Source: Oryzias latipes
Taxonomy: Eukaryota; Chordata; Actinopteri; Beloniformes; Adrianichthyidae
Length of the DNA stretch: 64,000 nt
Assembly: GCF_002234675.1 (NCBI RefSeq)
Contig: NC_019875.2
Coordinates: 23,182,299 to 23,246,298 of the forward strand
Direction of reading: 5' to 3'
Of the stretch, positions 63,484 to 64,000 are shown piece by piece; the stretch's first letter is position 1; every line of letters starts with the position of its first letter. Under the pieces are notes generated by a model. It was not told where the DNA came from. It searched no databases and was given only the letters and a program-made list of their open reading frames with translations. The position numbers and the translations under genes are program-made.

Positions 63484-63632
63484 AAAAAAATATCTATATA
63501 TATATAGATATATATATAGATAAATGTATATATATATCTATATATATAGATATATATATAGATAGATGTATATATAGATAGATGTATATATATATATATA
63601 GAAATAGATAGATATAGATAAATGTATATTTG
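63484..63632. repeat. AT-rich simple repeat (TATAGA-type)
   Basis: Alternating TA with interspersed GA (tatatagatatatatagata...) over about 150 bases. The Ile/Tyr-rich open frames across it are composition artefacts. Confidence 0.9.
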
Positions 63633-64000
63633 CTGCTTGTTGTCCTTCCGTAAGGAGGTGTTTTGCTGATCATCCTGAAAAATAACATTCCTAAACATTA
63701 CAAGCATTTGCATGCACTATTCCATTGTTTTGTTACAAAAAAAAACTTATTTAAGAATTTTAAAATGTTTCTTAATAATAAGAGTGAAAATACACTCATG
63801 TTATTATAAGTTAGTGTGCTGAAAAAAAGCTCGTAATGAAGGCTATGTCCTTTTATATGTGTGACTGTGGTGAAGAGATTCAGTGGAGATAAAGACTTCA
63901 CTAAAAATATTTATTCTATGAAAGGCTACATGCCCTCCTTTCTTAGCACAACACGAAACATAAGTGTATTGTTGAAATATAAAAAACTGGATTTACTTAC

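Larger units (their letters stand above)
60960..64000. other. Intron or intergenic sequence left of missing exons
   Basis: Probably the last intron of eef1akmt4 (minus strand). It contains inverted-repeat family A copy 8 and an AT-rich simple repeat. I found no frame encoding the expected LEKGTLDALL-type exon. Confidence 0.45.

Noticed and set aside
63441-63713. Ile/Tyr-rich frames
   Set aside because: Translation of a TATAGA simple repeat.

Overview
This is nuclear DNA from a teleost fish. The evidence is split genes with GT-AG introns, AT-rich noncoding sequence, and a dense load of fish-type repeats: Tc1-like, piggyBac-like and hAT-like DNA elements, tRNA-derived SINEs, L1- and L2-type LINEs, and one very abundant small inverted-repeat family. 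A ricefish (Oryzias, medaka) would fit, but I infer that from repeat style only. Five protein genes are complete and one is cut by the window edge. All assignments rest on reading conserved protein sequence and checking that intron phases close. No database search was run.

Layout. prss56 (minus, 2227-8629, 14 coding exons) encodes a secreted trypsin-like protease. A repeat-bearing spacer (8.6-16.4 kb) holds a dead Tc1-like transposase and a short LINE copy. vwa5b2 (plus, 16449-32502, 20 coding exons) encodes a VIT + VWA domain protein. Its 6.3-kb intron 9 holds a nested pair: a 5.2-kb L1-type LINE inside a hAT-like element. alg3 (minus, 34241-38583, 9 exons) encodes the ER Dol-P-Man alpha-1,3-mannosyltransferase and contains what reads as a U12-type AT-AC intron. 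mul1b (plus, 39921-42924, 5 exons) encodes a mitochondrial outer-membrane RING E3 ligase and probably shares a promoter region with alg3. camk2n2 (plus, 50550-51338, 2 exons) encodes a 79-residue CaMKII inhibitor. The last exon of eef1akmt4 (minus, 60669-60959) lies near the right end.

vwa5b2, alg3, camk2n2 and eef1akmt4 are a conserved cluster that I recall as human 3q27. mul1b in the middle looks like a retained whole-genome-duplication copy, because in human MUL1 sits with VWA5B1 and CAMK2N1 on 1p36. prss56 belongs to a different human locus (2q37), so its place here is a fish-side rearrangement. The genes do not form one pathway. They are neighbours by ancestry, not an operon-like system.

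I do not see a new multi-gene system. The observations most worth checking are the AT-AC intron in alg3, the 2-kb G-rich 3' region of the LINE, the relict start codon in the inverted-repeat family, the 171-bp tandem array upstream of camk2n2, and the alg3/mul1b shared promoter with a perfect GTCACGTGAC site.
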